Source: Natronomonas moolapensis 8.8.11
GTDB taxonomy: Archaea > Halobacteriota > Halobacteria > Halobacteriales > Haloarculaceae
Direction: 5' to 3'
Assembly: GCF_000591055.1 (NCBI RefSeq)
Contig: NC_020388.1
Coordinates: forward strand, 806,001-870,000
DNA: 64,000 nt
Position 1 is the stretch's first letter. The number at the start of each line of letters is the position of its first letter. Below, in pieces: positions 1 to 7,891 of the stretch. A program made the translations under genes and the position numbers. The notes below the pieces were generated by a model. The model worked only from the letters and a program-made list of their open reading frames with translations, searched no databases and was not told where the DNA came from.

Positions 1-978
1 ATCGGAATCGTGTTGTTCCCTGTTGTTGCGGCCCTCAGCGTGGTCCTCGTCGGTATCTTTATCGCTGTCTATCAGGCCCTGGTCGCAGGATATCTCATCG
101 GGAACGGGTATGCAGTCAGTCGAAACCTGCCACAGGACGGCCACACTATCGTCCCAGGAACGACACCGGCGGGAGCTGGTCAACAGACCGGCCGAGATGC
201 TGCTGGACAGGGAGACACCACCCCGGAGCCCACGACACCAACCACCGGGGCAAAGGCTACCCAGTCAAGCAGTGGTGCCTGTCCGGAGTGTGGGCGGTCA
301 GTTGGTACTGATGCCTCATTCTGTCCGGACTGCGGGACCGAAATCACCCACGTCGGTGATACAGGTGAGGATACGACCGGTGGACCACAGCCACCGACCG
401 ATTCCGCCGGTACGTCCGGTCAACGGACTACTGACGGACAGACCGTCGCCGCTCAACGTGACGAGGCGACGTCCGGTCCACAGGCGGTTACCCAGACAAG
501 CCAGGGGACAGATCCACATCCAGAGCATGACCCAGATGGTGTAGAACCGGATTCCGCTCCTGACAGCGGTGACCCGGACGAGACCGATGCAGCATCATCG
601 TCCCCGGCACAGGTATCACAGGACCAACTCTACACCGACGAGACAGGCACGACATACGTCGAGACATCGATCGGGCCGGATAAACAGCTCCACGTCGACA
701 GTGATGGCCATCATTTCTATCAACGCGGTCGGGCGATGCGGGCAGTGTCCGGTGGTTTCACGATCATCTGTGCCGGGTTCGCCCTGTTCGCGTTCTTTAT
801 GCTTCCCGGTATGGCTGGGGGACCGAATGCTCCCCGTGGCCGATTCTTCTTTGCACTCATCGAGGCCATCCCCTTCGGGAACGTACTCATCGGTCTTCTC
901 GCCATCTGGATCGGCTCCCGCCTTGCCTACATCGCATACACCGGACGAGAGTATATGGACGTCGAAGAGACAGACTAA
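1..978 (+). CDS. Zinc-ribbon membrane protein (5' end possibly outside window)
   Basis: The frame is open to the left edge; a GTG at 10 is the first possible start seen, so the gene may begin upstream. The product opens with a hydrophobic segment (about residues 1-30). A zinc ribbon with two CxxC knuckles (CPECG and CPDCG) lies near residue 92, followed by a long Thr/Gly/Asp-rich linker. Two more membrane segments are at the C-terminus, around the GGFTIICAGFALF and GNVLIGLLAIWIG stretches. This suggests a membrane-anchored protein with a metal-binding soluble domain. No enzymatic motif is visible and the function is unknown. The next gene, 19 bp downstream, has the same zinc ribbon plus membrane plan, so the two are probably co-transcribed paralogues. 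Base composition is less GC-rich than in the rest of the window. Confidence 0.6.
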   Translation: MGIVLFPVVAALSVVLVGIFIAVYQALVAGYLIGNGYAVSRNLPQDGHTIVPGTTPAGAGQQTGRDAAGQGDTTPEPTTPTTGAKATQSSSGACPECGRSVGTDASFCPDCGTEITHVGDTGEDTTGGPQPPTDSAGTSGQRTTDGQTVAAQRDEATSGPQAVTQTSQGTDPHPEHDPDGVEPDSAPDSGDPDETDAASSSPAQVSQDQLYTDETGTTYVETSIGPDKQLHVDSDGHHFYQRGRAMRAVSGGFTIICAGFALFAFFMLPGMAGGPNAPRGRFFFALIEAIPFGNVLIGLLAIWIGSRLAYIAYTGREYMDVEETD

Positions 979-997
979 CCGATCCGGAGACAATCAG

Positions 998-1621
998 ATG
1001 TACTGTCACAACTGCGGCACAGAAACGACAGACCACCAGACCTACTGTACAGACTGTGGTGCCGAACTCGTCTACCAGTCTCCTTCCACCGGTCCCGAGC
1101 AAGAGACCACCGTTACACCGCCAGGATCAGCTGAACCGGGAAGCTCGGACCACGAAGACACTGAGCAACGAACCGATCACCAGGACAACGCAAGATCGTC
1201 CGAGAAGCGATCACCAGAGCGAGAACAGACAGCCTCGGAGACAGCACAACCCGTATCGACCACAGCCTCCGACGAACCCGACAGATCGGACCAAGCCCGT
1301 GAATTAGCCAGCAACGCGTTGTTCGGCTACAGCTTCATCATCCTATTCAGACTGACCGGTATCAGCGGAATCCTGTTCCAACCCCATGCTGAGAACCCGT
1401 TTTTCGCCACCGCCCTCCACGATATCGGTGTCTTCGTCTTCTATGACGGCTTCCTCCTCGCCATCACCGCCTTCCTCACAAGTGCCTACCTCACAGCACG
1501 ACACCACCTCGACCTGGGCCTCCCCGCTGACACACGTAGCCAGCTTGACACAGTCGCAACCATCGGGCTCTCCGGCTCGTCCCTGCTGTATATCCTCGGG
1601 ATCCTGCTTTCACTCGCGTAA
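998..1621 (+). CDS. N-terminal zinc-ribbon membrane protein
   Basis: A 207-residue protein. It starts at the ATG that places a double CxxC zinc ribbon (CHNCG and CTDCG) at the very N-terminus; a GGAG lies 11 bp before the start. A hydrophilic Glu/Ser/Thr/Gln-rich linker follows, then about three hydrophobic segments from residue 105 to the end. Ribbon-plus-linker-plus-membrane proteins of this kind are common and uncharacterised in haloarchaea. The gene follows a larger protein of similar plan and probably shares its transcript. Its function is unknown; the ribbon could bind nucleic acid or a protein partner. Confidence 0.65.
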   Translation: MYCHNCGTETTDHQTYCTDCGAELVYQSPSTGPEQETTVTPPGSAEPGSSDHEDTEQRTDHQDNARSSEKRSPEREQTASETAQPVSTTASDEPDRSDQARELASNALFGYSFIILFRLTGISGILFQPHAENPFFATALHDIGVFVFYDGFLLAITAFLTSAYLTARHHLDLGLPADTRSQLDTVATIGLSGSSLLYILGILLSLA

Positions 1622-1646
1622 CTCACCACCTGTACATTAGAATGTA

Positions 1647-1794
1647 TTAGCCCAGACGGAGGTCGACGTAGTCGGCGAGTTTGGACTCATTCAGGGCTTC
1701 TTTTTTTCCTCTGTGAGATCTGTATAGTGGAAGGAGCCGTCGCCTAAGAGCTGGATGATGAGGAAGGAGTATCTGTGTAACTGGTGATCAGGTA
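1647..1794 (-). pseudogene. 3' fragment of a gene cut off by the IS6 element
   Basis: Reading the minus strand out of the insertion sequence gives a plausible C-terminus: hydrophobic FLIIQLLGDGSFHYTDLTE, then, after a one-base slip in a run of seven A, EALNESKLADYVDLRLG and a TAA stop. The stretch begins abruptly at the terminal repeat of the insertion sequence and no matching 5' half lies on its other side, so the rest of the gene has been lost. The family is not recognised. The call rests only on protein-like composition and could be wrong. Confidence 0.3.
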
Positions 1795-2482
1795 GTGTTC
1801 AGATAAGCTGATTCCATGCGAAGGCGAAGGATCGAAGCCAGTCGTCGGCGGTATCTGCTTCGGCGTTGCTGAAACAGTTTGAGAAACTGGTAGTTCGTCG
1901 TTTTATCTCTCGAAAGACACGTTCGACACTATTCCGATTTCCATGTTTTTCATATCTGAAATCGAGGCTGTGACGGCGACAGGCATCTTTCAAGGAGTGC
2001 GAGCCATCGATGAGAAACACCGCGCCGTCAACGTCATGTTTCTCACGAAGTTCGGCAAAGAATTCGTGAGCAATTACCTTGTTTGTCGTTGGCTCAAGCG
2101 TTGTATGCAGTAATTCGTTTGTTTCGGGATCGACAGCGGCGTACAGCCAATACTGCTCATCATTGAGTTGGATCACGGTTTCATCGACCGCAACGTGATC
2201 CGGGCTCCAATTAGATTCGGGCTGTAGATCAGCTTTGTGGACCCAGTTGTGAACGGTAGATCGAGCTCGTTCGACACCGAATATCTCAAGAATTGAAACT
2301 GTATTCGAAAGTGATAGTCCAGTCAAATAGAGTTGAATACCGAGCTTCATCAGCAATTTCGGTGTCGCTTCTCGTTCCACAAAACCTAACTCAATCTCGT
2401 CCAAACAGCCGTTGAGGCGGGCGTTTTTGAACATAGACACTCAAAAAACGCACCGCCTCACTCTTCATCCTTATCTGAACAC
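1795..2482 (-). mobile_element. IS6-family insertion sequence
   Basis: A 688-bp element bounded by perfect 13-bp terminal inverted repeats, GTGTTCAGATAAG at 1795-1807 and its complement at 2470-2482. It carries one DDE transposase that fills nearly its whole length. Size and layout match short haloarchaeal IS6 elements. The 8 bp outside each end (atcaggta and cgccggat) do not match, so there is no visible target duplication. IS6 elements move by cointegrate formation, and missing duplications often mark deletion or recombination between copies. The truncated gene on the left and the change in base composition across the element fit that. Confidence 0.85.
1799..2440 (-). CDS. IS6-family DDE transposase
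   Basis: A 213-residue transposase. The N-terminal region (about 1-65) looks like a helix-turn-helix DNA-binding segment. The RNase H-like catalytic core follows, with the first Asp in VAVDET, the second in FLIDGSH and the Glu in VERVFREIKRR, the DDE triad in the order and spacing expected for IS6. The length is normal for the haloarchaeal members and the frame is intact, so the enzyme may be active. The stop codon lies inside the left terminal repeat. Confidence 0.88.
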   Translation of the reverse strand: MSMFKNARLNGCLDEIELGFVEREATPKLLMKLGIQLYLTGLSLSNTVSILEIFGVERARSTVHNWVHKADLQPESNWSPDHVAVDETVIQLNDEQYWLYAAVDPETNELLHTTLEPTTNKVIAHEFFAELREKHDVDGAVFLIDGSHSLKDACRRHSLDFRYEKHGNRNSVERVFREIKRRTTSFSNCFSNAEADTADDWLRSFAFAWNQLI

Positions 2483-2497
2483 CGCCGGATGGGGCGT

Positions 2498-3217
2498 ATG
2501 ACTCGGACCGCAGTCGTCGCCGGTGTCGGCCCAGGACTCGGTGAATCGCTCGCCCGAAAATTCGCCGCCGAGGGGTGTCAGGTCGGGCTGTTCGCTCGAT
2601 CGGCGGACTACATCGAAGAGCTCGCCGGGGACCTTCCGGAGCCAGGAGAGGGGCTCGCAGTCACGACCGACCTCACCGACGTCGAAGCCACTCGGGCGGG
2701 GTTCGAGACCGTCCGCGAGGCGTTCGGCTCGGTCGACGTCCTCGTCAACCACGCCAGCTCCCCTTCTTGGAGCGGCCTCATGGACACGAGCGTCGAGGCG
2801 TTCGAGCGTTCGTGGGCGGTCAACGGCCGCGGTGCGTTCGTCTGCTCGCAGGAAGCCGTCGGCGATATGCTCGAAACCGGCGGTGGAACAGTGCTTTTCA
2901 CCGGCGCGACCTCGGCGGTGCGGAGCCTCGGTGGTGCGATCGGATTCACCGCCGCGAAGTTCGCGGCCCGCGGGATGGCGATGGATATCGCCCAGGAGTT
3001 CGGCCCGGAAGGGGTCCACGTCGCCCACGTCGTCCTCGACGGTCAGATCGACACGCCGGACGTTCGCGAACGGTTCCCCGACCGCGACGAGGACACCTTC
3101 CTCGATCCCGACGAGGTAGCCGAAACGTACTGGCACCTCGTCGAGCGAGACCACGTCGACACCCAGCCGTTCGAGGTCCACATCACTAACGGGCCGGGGA
3201 ACTCGGAGTTCATGTGA
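2498..3217 (+). CDS. SDR-family oxidoreductase with Phe in place of the catalytic Tyr
   Basis: A 239-residue short-chain dehydrogenase/reductase. The N-terminal Rossmann fold has the nucleotide motif GVGPGLG, then NHASS, AVNGRG and the Ser of TGATSA. The usual YxxxK is FTAAK: the lysine is present but the tyrosine is phenylalanine. A subgroup of bacterial and archaeal SDRs with HVAHVVLDG after the active site also lacks this Tyr, so this looks like a natural variant whose substrate is unknown. I use the second ATG because homologues usually begin MTRTAVVAG; the ATG at 2489 is possible. The start is only 15 bp from the end of the IS6 element, so its promoter was probably replaced or lost. Confidence 0.8.
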   Translation: MTRTAVVAGVGPGLGESLARKFAAEGCQVGLFARSADYIEELAGDLPEPGEGLAVTTDLTDVEATRAGFETVREAFGSVDVLVNHASSPSWSGLMDTSVEAFERSWAVNGRGAFVCSQEAVGDMLETGGGTVLFTGATSAVRSLGGAIGFTAAKFAARGMAMDIAQEFGPEGVHVAHVVLDGQIDTPDVRERFPDRDEDTFLDPDEVAETYWHLVERDHVDTQPFEVHITNGPGNSEFM

Positions 3218-3227
3218 CTCTCTCCAG

Positions 3228-3250
3228 ACACCGTCGCCCCCGGACGGTGT
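3228..3250 (+). terminator. Hairpin after the SDR gene
   Basis: A perfect 8-bp inverted repeat, ACACCGTC and GACGGTGT around a 7-nt loop, starts 11 bp after the SDR stop codon. There is no clear T-run after it, so it could be a terminator or a 3' processing/stability hairpin. Confidence 0.4.
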
Positions 3251-3686
3251 AGGCCGTTTCGGTCCGGCCGCGAACGTCTCCGAACGGACCGCTCGCGAGC
3301 GCCGATCAAAAGAGTAATTCGCGGTACAGAACCAACGGGTATCTATATGCGGACCACGGTCGTCGCCGTACCCGATTGCCCGCGACGCGATCACTTCGGT
3401 GTGTACGACGGGGCGGTCGGCCCACTCGAGCGAATCGATCGATCCGCAGGTGGATCAGGGTCGAGACCGGGGGCAGGACGCACGCGCCGGGGCAGCAGGA
3501 AACGTGGGCTGTCGCCGAGCGGATTCGACGTGTGCGGCGGCAGCGACGCCGCGGTGATCGGGCGAAAGCGGCGTTCGACGAAGCCCGCCTCAGAGGCCCC
3601 GAGCGTCCGGACCGGTCGTGGCCGAACGAACCAACCGTCCTGTCGGCGAACGTGTGGAGGACGCGTTCGGCACCGCAACGAGACAC
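3251..3686 (+). other. Gene-free stretch upstream of the flippase-like gene
   Basis: No convincing gene is seen. Several overlapping open frames exist on both strands, but all are Arg/Ser/Pro-rich and none looks like a known protein. Another inverted repeat (CGGTCCG with CGGACCG) lies near 3255-3290. A short AT-rich patch with a possible TATA (tatctatat) lies near 3341-3349. The stretch may hold a decayed gene plus the promoter of the next one. Confidence 0.3.
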
Positions 3687-4694
3687 ATGAGCAGTAGGGC
3701 GAACCGGCTGTTTTGGTATCTGATTGCGACCGGTATTCTCGTCGGACTCGTGTACGTCTCGGACTACAGAGCGTTCGCGCGGGTGCTTTTCGGCTCCGCT
3801 CCCGGGTACATCGCGTTGACGGTACTGTGTGGTTGTTTTACGCTTTTGATGTGGTCGGTCGTCTGGCATCGGTTCTTCGGCCTGCTCGAGATTCGCATCC
3901 GGTTTCGGGAGTCGCTCCGGTTGTTGCTGGCCGGCACGTTTCTGAACGCCATGACGCCGCTCGGTCGGTTCGGCGGGGAGCCGTTCGTCGCCCACTTCAT
4001 TTCGAGCCGAACGGATTCGACGTTCCCGCAGGCGCTTTCGAGCGTTTCGTCGTCAGATCTGTCCAACGCGTTTCCGTTCGTCACGTTCGGAACGATCGCG
4101 ATCCTGTACACGGTCGTCTTCGGGACGATCGGAAGCGTGGTAGCCGATATCGTCCCGTGGGTGGCGGTGCTGTTGGTGGCCTCGGTGCTGGCGGTGTATC
4201 TCCTCTGGTTCGGCGGGCTTCAGTCGGCGTTCGGCTACGCCGACGGGTTCGTCGGGGGCGGGTTCGGGTTCGGACGCTGGCAGCCGTACGTCGAGTCGTT
4301 CAAAGAGAAGGGTCGGAAGGTGCTGTCGCGGATGCGCGACGTCGGGGACAACCCCCGACAGGTCGTCCCGACGTTGATCGTCTCCCACGTCGCCGTCCTC
4401 GGTCACATCGGGGCGCTCTACTTTTCGATGCTGGCGGTCGGCGCCGACCCGGTCCCGGAGACGGTTCTCCTCGTCGTGGCGCTGTCTACGGTCCTGACGT
4501 TCTCACCCACGCCGGGAAGCGTCGGGACGTTCGAGGCCGGCTTCGCCGGCCTGCTCGTACTCTTTTTTCCCGTGGCCGGCGCGACCGCGACGAGTATTGC
4601 GATCCTGTATCGGATCGGCACGTACCTCCCCGGGGTCGTTTTCGGGTACGTCAGCCTCGTCAGTCTCAACCACACGGGACTGTCCGGCGAGTGA
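3687..4694 (+). CDS. Lysylphosphatidylglycerol synthase TM-region / UPF0104 membrane protein
   Basis: A 335-residue integral membrane protein with about eight hydrophobic segments. It has the family signatures FLNAMTPLGRFGGEP and FSPTPGSVGTFEAGF, typical of the flippase-like LPG_synthase_TM/UPF0104 family. Archaeal members often sit beside glycosyltransferases and are thought to help make or translocate lipid-linked sugars. That fits the family 2 glycosyltransferase that follows 119 bp downstream on the same strand. The frame extends upstream to a GTG at 3618, but I chose the ATG at 3687 because it places the first membrane helix next to the N-terminus, as in homologues. Its exact substrate is unknown. 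Confidence 0.82.
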   Translation: MSSRANRLFWYLIATGILVGLVYVSDYRAFARVLFGSAPGYIALTVLCGCFTLLMWSVVWHRFFGLLEIRIRFRESLRLLLAGTFLNAMTPLGRFGGEPFVAHFISSRTDSTFPQALSSVSSSDLSNAFPFVTFGTIAILYTVVFGTIGSVVADIVPWVAVLLVASVLAVYLLWFGGLQSAFGYADGFVGGGFGFGRWQPYVESFKEKGRKVLSRMRDVGDNPRQVVPTLIVSHVAVLGHIGALYFSMLAVGADPVPETVLLVVALSTVLTFSPTPGSVGTFEAGFAGLLVLFFPVAGATATSIAILYRIGTYLPGVVFGYVSLVSLNHTGLSGE

Positions 4695-4813
4695 TTCGCC
4701 GATCCGTCCGATGACATACACGGGTGCATGACCCACCCGTTCCGTCGTAGGGGACGCCGGACCCGAACCGTTCACTTTTAATATCTCCCGCTGACGGTTA
4801 CCACGTAACTCGT

Positions 4814-5611
4814 ATGACAGTTACGGCATTCATGCCGGTCCTGAACGAGGCGGGGCGTATCGGGCGGGCCATCTCGTCGCTGCAACGACAGACACACCCC
4901 GTTTCGAGACTCGTCGTGGTCGACGGCGGAAGTACGGATTCGACACAGGAGGAGGTCAAAACGATAGCCGCCGAGACCGACTTCGAGATCGATCTACACG
5001 TACTCCAGGGCGCTGGCGTCCGGTTTTCCTCACAGTTCGGGGCTGAAAAGGCCGCCGAACACCTCCCGAGGAGCGACGGGACGCCGGACGGCATCGTCGT
5101 CCGCCTCGAAGGGGACTCGGCACTCGAGGAGTCCTTTGTCGAGACAGCCGTCGAGACGCTCGGCGAGGAGTCCTACAGCGTCTTCGGCGGGCCGGTGTCG
5201 CCCCACGAACCGATGGAGAACCCCGTGATCAAGCGCTTCTTTACGTTCTATCAGAACGCCGAGCGATTACCGAAAGGTCGCGGGATGGCGTTCAGAGCGG
5301 ACGACTTCTACGCGGTCGACGGCTATCGGATGGAGCCCGACGAGGACATCCGAAGCTCCGAGATCGACTGTCTCGAGGACGGGATCTTGGTCTCGAAGCT
5401 CCAAGAACGCGGCGAGGCGGCGTTCAGTCACGAAACCTGCGTCTACAGCACCGTACCGTCCACGTCGGCGACCTCGCCGCGACGGTGGTGGGTCGCCGCC
5501 AAAATCGAGCGGGAGATGGGTCCGACCAGTTACTTCACCCGGATCGCGAGCCCAGTAAATAAGCTGTCGTACGCTGCCGAACGGCTGTTCGAAACGAACG
5601 TCAGTGAGTGA
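4814..5611 (+). CDS. Family 2 glycosyltransferase
   Basis: A 265-residue cytoplasmic GT-A enzyme. It begins with the GT2 nucleotide-sugar motif (TAFMPVLNEAGRIGRAISSL), followed by VVDGGSTDST near residue 37 and an acidic metal-binding element VRLEGDS near residue 96 in place of a plain DxD. An ED-containing acceptor loop (CLEDGIL) comes later. No C-terminal membrane helices are seen. An AT-rich box, CTTTTAATAT at 4775-4784, lies about 30 bp before the start and is a plausible TATA. With the preceding flippase-like gene it probably acts in surface glycan or glycolipid synthesis; donor and acceptor cannot be read from the sequence. Confidence 0.85.
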   Translation: MTVTAFMPVLNEAGRIGRAISSLQRQTHPVSRLVVVDGGSTDSTQEEVKTIAAETDFEIDLHVLQGAGVRFSSQFGAEKAAEHLPRSDGTPDGIVVRLEGDSALEESFVETAVETLGEESYSVFGGPVSPHEPMENPVIKRFFTFYQNAERLPKGRGMAFRADDFYAVDGYRMEPDEDIRSSEIDCLEDGILVSKLQERGEAAFSHETCVYSTVPSTSATSPRRWWVAAKIEREMGPTSYFTRIASPVNKLSYAAERLFETNVSE

Positions 5612-5693
5612 GGCTACGCCGCCTCCGGTCTCTACTTGATACAGCACGGAGAACGGTGTGGTGGATTGGGAAGCGTGTGATAATTCCTGAAGC

Positions 5694-5891
5694 TCACTCG
5701 CTGTCGGCCGGTTGTTTCAGCACCCGAACTGCCAAGCGTATGTAAATCACACCAATGATCCGGATTGCACGAAGAGCTCCCGTGTTCCACTCGTACGTGT
5801 CCGGCTGCTCATGCGCCATGCTGGCTCCAAATTCTAAGTACTTGTTCGCAGATAGAAACTGTATCACGCCGATTGCTCCGATGGATTTCAT
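5694..5891 (-). CDS. Small hydrophobic protein, 65 residues
   Basis: Beginning at the ATG complementary to 5889-5891, the frame encodes MKSIGAIGVIQFLSANKYLE and ends in RAIRIIGVIYIRLAVRVLKQ. This gives a mildly hydrophobic N-terminus and a basic amphipathic or membrane helix at the C-terminus. The frame stays open further upstream, but that part is Arg/Pro-rich and overlaps the hairpin-rich stretch, so the shorter start is preferred. I do not recognise the family. A strongly structured region with its own TATA box lies directly upstream on the same strand and could be its leader. Confidence 0.45.
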   Translation of the reverse strand: MKSIGAIGVIQFLSANKYLEFGASMAHEQPDTYEWNTGALRAIRIIGVIYIRLAVRVLKQPADSE

Positions 5892-5901
5892 GACCAACGC
5901 G

Positions 5902-5927
5902 TGACATCCTCCGCGGCGTAAACGGAG
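5902..5927 (-). mobile_element. Possible remnant right end of an IS200/IS605-type element
   Basis: TGACATCCTCC at 5902-5912 is identical to the outer end of the TnpB element at 63150-63160, and is followed by GCGGCGTAAACGG, resembling the GCCGTGAACGG of that element's terminal hairpin. Here the stem is reduced to CTCCG/CGGAG. No tnpB coding remnant was recognised to the right of it. The match is short and could be chance. Confidence 0.25.
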
Positions 5928-6149
5928 CAGGATCGAAGGTCTCGAAGCAACCGGGCGACGCCCGACGACGGCGCGGGGTCCCTCGACAGAGGGACCTCGG
6001 CCTGTTATTGGTCGGGCGTCGGACGGACTCCCGCGGTCGCCAGCCATCGGGGGTCAGCGGACCCCGTGTGTGAACCAACGCCACGAGCGATACTACAGTA
6101 GCGATCGGAAGACACTGCACACTCGATCGCACGACGGCAGTGCGATCGA
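5902..6149 (-). ncRNA. Candidate structured RNA or structured leader
   Basis: In the minus-strand direction the stretch contains: a 10-bp hairpin (6149-6140 with 6132-6123, 7-nt loop); a 6-bp hairpin (6065-6060 with 6055-6050, 4-nt loop); and an 11-bp stem (6022-6012 with 5967-5957) enclosing a perfect 8-bp hairpin (5996-5989 with 5984-5977, 4-nt loop). A TATA-like ACTTATACC on the minus strand at 6172-6180 lies about 25 nt before the first hairpin, the spacing expected for an archaeal transcription start. The 3' end carries an 11-nt match to the right end of the TnpB element at 63150. It could be a free RNA, an orphan TnpB guide-RNA scaffold, or a leader of the 65-residue gene. Confidence 0.4.
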
Positions 6150-6392
6150 TGTGTAATCACTTCCGATGGTTGGTATAAGTGGTGGGGTTCCAGACCGGCC
6201 ATCTCCGGTGGTTTGTGCCACGGCGTACGCGGGTCACACCCAGCGTGAACGCCGAGATTCGCCCGCTGAATCACGATAGCCCGGACGCTGGCGAACGCGT
6301 TCAGCGTCGAACCGTACAGCGGCGAACTCCCGCCAGGGAAGCGGCCACGACCGACGTCCACGCTGGATCCCACGGTTTCAGCCGCGAGTAGC

Positions 6393-7622
6393 TCAACCGC
6401 CGTCCGTCCCGACCACGCCAGCGTCCGTCGGGTTCGGTCCCCCGTACTGCTCGACGAGCGCGTCAAGTCGGCTCGGATCGTCGGCTCCGACAAGCGGTTC
6501 TTCGGCGGTTCTACACGGCTCGGCGACGCCCAGGCGCTCGCAGACGCGGTCGGCCGTCACCTCCGCCATCTCTCGGTACGTGGTCAGCTTTCCGCCGACA
6601 ACGCTGTGGAGGTTCGAGACGCCCTCGTCGCCGTGATCGAGTATGGTAAACCCACGGGAGATGCCACGGCGGTCGGCGGCCGCCTCGTCGGGTTCGTACA
6701 GCGGGCGGACCCCCCACCACGTCCGACGCTCCGGTGCCTCGGCGACCGCGGGAAGCATCGCGGCACACTCCTCGATGGAGCGCTCGATTTCCCACTCGGC
6801 GGTCTCGTACGTTTCGGGGGTGGAGACGGGCACGCTCGTGGTGCCCACGACGACTTCGCCCTCGTGGGGCAGGACGATGTCGCCGTCGTCGGGGTCGCGA
6901 CACCGGTTCAACACCGGCCCGAGCCCGTCGTACTCGAGTGAAACCATCACACCGCGGCTCGGAGCCATCCCGACCGTACAACCGGCCATCTCGGCGATCC
7001 GGTCGGCCCACGCCCCGGTCGCGTTGACGACGTGGGTCGGTTCGATGTGTTCGTCGACGCTTCCACCGACGTCGACCGCGGTGATCCCGTCCGCCCCGGT
7101 CTCGATCGCCTCGACCGGCGCGTGTGGGTGCACGTCAGCCCCGTGGGCCGCCGCGTCGGCCGCGTTTGCCGCCACGAGCCGCGACGGGTAGACGACGCCG
7201 TCCGGGACGCGAAAGGCCTCGACGACCGCATCGGAAAGCCCGTCCACGAGATCACGGGCCGCGTCGCCGTCCAGGCGCTCGGTTTCGATGCCGGTCTCCT
7301 CGCAGGCGGCCAGTTTCGTTTCGAAGTACGCCGCGTCGTCGCCCTCGAGTCGGACGAACAGCCCACCCGTCTCGCGGACACAAGCACCGGCGATTTCGCG
7401 GAGGGTACGGCTTTCGGCGAGACACTCGGCCGCGCCGGACGCGTCGGACTCGGCGTACCGGGCACCGCTGTGCAACAGTCCGTGCGATCGGCCGGAGGTG
7501 CCGCTACCTAACCCGCCCCGCTCGACGAGCGTCACGTCTACTCCCCGCAACGCGAGGTCGCGGGCGATTCCGGTTCCCGTCGCGCCACCGCCGATCACGA
7601 GGACGGTCGGGTCGGCGCTCAT
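6393..7622 (-). CDS. GlpA-like FAD-dependent glycerol-3-phosphate dehydrogenase, short form
   Basis: A 409-residue DAO-fold flavoenzyme. It has an N-terminal FAD motif VLVIGGGATGTGIARDLALRG, the family signature GLGSGTSGRSHGLLHSGARY, VVNATGAWAD, TWWGVRPLYEP and SVVGGKLTTYREMAE, all characteristic of anaerobic glycerol-3-phosphate dehydrogenase subunit A. Full-length haloarchaeal GlpA is about 570-580 residues, with a C-terminal cysteine-rich iron-sulfur domain. This protein stops shortly after the catalytic part (PNPTDAGVVGTDGG) and that domain is absent. No glpB, glpC or glpK lies nearby. It may be a naturally short paralogue or a product of 3' truncation; electron transfer to the membrane would then need another partner. 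Confidence 0.78.
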   Translation of the reverse strand: MSADPTVLVIGGGATGTGIARDLALRGVDVTLVERGGLGSGTSGRSHGLLHSGARYAESDASGAAECLAESRTLREIAGACVRETGGLFVRLEGDDAAYFETKLAACEETGIETERLDGDAARDLVDGLSDAVVEAFRVPDGVVYPSRLVAANAADAAAHGADVHPHAPVEAIETGADGITAVDVGGSVDEHIEPTHVVNATGAWADRIAEMAGCTVGMAPSRGVMVSLEYDGLGPVLNRCRDPDDGDIVLPHEGEVVVGTTSVPVSTPETYETAEWEIERSIEECAAMLPAVAEAPERRTWWGVRPLYEPDEAAADRRGISRGFTILDHGDEGVSNLHSVVGGKLTTYREMAEVTADRVCERLGVAEPCRTAEEPLVGADDPSRLDALVEQYGGPNPTDAGVVGTDGG

Positions 7623-7891
7623 GCGTCGTCATCTCGGAGAATCGAGGACAGGTTCGAGCGTGCGTTCGAACGGGGAACACCGCGTATTCTGCGAGCCACA
7701 CAGCGTTCGTGGGTCGTCTCGAGGTGTCGGCTTCCCGGTCGGTAAACCATACGGACTCAATGGGATGGAGGCAATTGAGGCTGACGCCGCCGATTCCAAG
7801 CGCGTCAATGTAGCGAGTGACTCCGAAGAGCGTGGCCGAGAAATCCCGGAACGGTGGCTGGTGCTCAGGGGGTCGGCGGGTGGTGTCGCCG

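Noticed and set aside
3347-3697. Plus-strand ORF starting MRTTVVAVPDCPRRDH
   Set aside because: The first 25 residues look protein-like, but the rest is Arg/Gly/Ser-rich and no family is recognised; it overlaps the upstream region of the flippase-like gene.
6005-6493. Minus-strand ORF spanning the end of the glpA-like gene and the hairpin region
   Set aside because: No family resemblance, and it crosses the strong stems; I looked in it for the missing iron-sulfur domain and for tnpB remnants and found neither.
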